Source of the DNA: JACQFV01 sp964593585 | GTDB lineage: Bacteria > Zixibacteria > MSB-5A5 > WJJR01 | DNA length: 34,846 nt | Direction: 5' to 3' | Assembly: GCA_964593585.1 (NCBI GenBank) | Contig: CAZQIZ010000027.1 | Location: 1 to 34,846, forward strand | In this document: positions 33,508 to 34,846 of the stretch, one piece after another | How positions within the stretch are numbered: the stretch's first letter is position 1 | Layout of the letters: each line of letters begins with the position of its first letter | Program-made: the position numbers and the translations under genes | The notes under the pieces: generated by a model | Database searches by the model: none | What the model was told of the DNA's origin: nothing | What the model saw: only the letters and a program-made list of their open reading frames with translations

Positions 33508-34782
33508 ATGGGCAAGATGGGGATGCGGGCCGGTGGAGGCAAGCGGCATCGGCTGGGTGTGGAGGTGATCCGGCGGGAGGACTACGAAGCGTCGGACTTG
33601 AACACCAAAGCGGCGTTGATTCGGCAGTTGATCCCGTTGGGTCTTTTGCACGTGCAGGAGTTGTTGGAGACGGAGGTTCAGCAGTTGGCGGGAGAGCGTC
33701 ATGCGCGCAAGACCGAAGCTCAGGTGGGGCGGCGCTACGGCCGTAATCCCGGCAGCGTGCGGATCGCCGGACAAAAAGTGAGAATCCCTGTTCCGCGGGT
33801 GCGGGGTGAGGATGGTGAGATCGCGCTGTCCAGTTATCAACAACTGCATCAGGGTGACGGCGCCGTGGACGAGAGGCTGTTGCGCCAGGTTCTCTACGGT
33901 ATCTCCTGCGGCAACTACGAGCGGGCGGCTCAGGCGGTGCCGGGGGCGATGGGGTTGTCCGGTTCGTCGGTGTCGCGGGCGTTTGTGCAGGCCTCGACCG
34001 CGCAGTTGAAGGCGTTCCAGGAGCGGGACCTCTCGCGCGAGGACTATGTCGCGGTGTTCTTGGACGGGAAGAGTTTTGCCGACGCCGTGATGGTGATCGC
34101 GTTGGGGATCACGATGAGCGGCGAGAAGCGGCTTTTGGGATTTGTCGAGACCGACACGGAGAATCAGACGGTGCTGTCGGCGTTTCTGCGGTCGCTTCTG
34201 GATCGCGGTCTGGACATCTCCCAGGGATTACTGGTGATCATTGACGGTGGGAAGGGACTGCGCGCTGCCGTACGGACGGTGTTTGCCAAGCGGGCGCTGG
34301 TGCAGCGGTGTATGTGGCACAAGCGGGAGAATGTGATCAGCTATCTGCCGTTGCGGGAGCAGGCAACCTGGCGGCAACGATTACAGAAGGCGCTGGACCG
34401 GCCGACGTATGCCGAAGCCCGAGCCGCTCTGGAGCGCCTGATCGCCGAGCTGGATGGGCAAAACCAGTCGGCGGCGGCCAGTCTGCGGGAAGGGCTCGAT
34501 GAGATTCTCACGCTGCATCGACTGGGCATCTTCGCGCAGTTGGGACGCTCGTTCAAAACGACCAACTGCCTGGAGAACGTCAACGGCTTGATCGAAGATC
34601 GTTGCGCCAAGGTCGATTGCTGGAAGAACTCGAATCAGCGTCACCGCTGGCTGGCGGCGGCGCTTTTGGATATCGAACCACGATTGCGTCTGGTGATGGG
34701 GTACCGGCATCTGCCGGCAATGCGTCAGGCATTGCAGCGGGAATTGAAATTGGAGAACGCCGCCCTGAAGAAAGCGGCGTAA
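33508..34782 (+). mobile_element. IS256-family (Mutator-type) transposase
   Basis: The 424-residue DDE transposase moves an insertion sequence by a copy-paste or circle mechanism. It starts MGKMGMRAGGGKRHRLGV, behind a strong GGAAGGAGGAG ribosome-binding site. Conserved landmarks are the first catalytic Asp in VAVFLDGKSF and the second Asp in LLVIIDGGKGLRAAV. The CMWHKRENVISYL motif follows, and the Glu region lies near TTNCLENVNGLIEDR. The gene is intact, with no frameshift seen. It follows lpxD directly on the same strand. Confidence 0.93.
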
Positions 34783-34797
34783 ACGTAAATGAGGGGC

Positions 34798-34818
34798 CTG
34801 TCAGGAATTTTGTGTGTC
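34798..34818. mobile_element. Possible right-end sequence of the insertion element
   Basis: CTGTCAGGAATTTTGTGTGT begins 15 nt after the transposase stop, in the position and style of IS256-family terminal inverted repeats. I could not find an inverted counterpart upstream of the transposase within 33250-33507, so the left end is undefined and the right end may lie past the window. Confidence 0.5.
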
Positions 34819-34846
34819 GGTCATTTCTGTTCATAATCACGCACCT

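Overview
The window is high in G+C and comes from a diderm (Gram-negative) bacterium. It encodes outer-membrane assembly and lipid A functions (BamA, Skp, LpxD), predicted lipoproteins, and a secreted protein with a C-terminal type IX secretion (T9SS) sorting domain. It also has a dockerin-type repeat protein, an HrcA/CIRCE heat-shock operon and many GC-rich palindromic repeats. This mix points to the wider Fibrobacteres-Chlorobi-Bacteroidetes assemblage or a candidate phylum such as Zixibacteria. That placement is inference from gene content and style; there is no marker gene search behind it.

Layout. Positions 1-5212 (minus strand) hold a CIRCE-controlled hrcA-grpE-dnaK-dnaJ operon, with palindromic repeats between the later genes. 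Positions 5312-8082 (minus) hold a secreted TPR protein translationally coupled to a large membrane protein that carries both an RsbW-like kinase domain and a SpoIIE/PP2C phosphatase domain. Positions 8143-11936 (minus) look like one unit with its own promoter and terminator: a dockerin-repeat protein, an Ig-like lipoprotein and an MscS channel. Positions 11956-17009 (minus) hold a TPR lipoprotein, an OPT-family transporter with an extra soluble insertion, and a GT9-like glycosyltransferase; the last two have promoters so close to their start codons that the mRNAs may be leaderless. Positions 17149-18925 (plus) hold a SufT-like Fe-S assembly factor and the T9SS cargo protein, which sits behind a near-perfect sigma-54 promoter and ends in a strong terminator. 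Positions 18940-19460 are a gene-free cluster of dispersed repeats.

Positions 19482-22263 (minus) hold an iron-uptake operon: feoA, feoB and a tiny Cys-rich FeoB-associated protein, under a DtxR-type operator. Positions 22339-25284 (minus) hold uvrB followed by an outer-membrane beta-barrel-like protein. Positions 25524-28671 (minus) hold an ArsR-controlled cassette: arsR, a DUF318/ArsP-like permease, a small thioredoxin-fold protein, an ArsF-like protein and an ArsG-like efflux permease. From 28741 onward (plus) run rplU, bamA, skp and lpxD, with overlapping or short junctions. An IS256-family transposase follows lpxD at the right edge.

Most genes are ordinary housekeeping. The items most worth a second look are the kinase-phosphatase fusion, the sigma-54 driven T9SS/cohesin-like protein, the leaderless promoters, the atypical ars-like operon, the insertion in the OPT transporter and the dispersed palindromic repeats. 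I did not see a clear-cut novel defence or mobile system.
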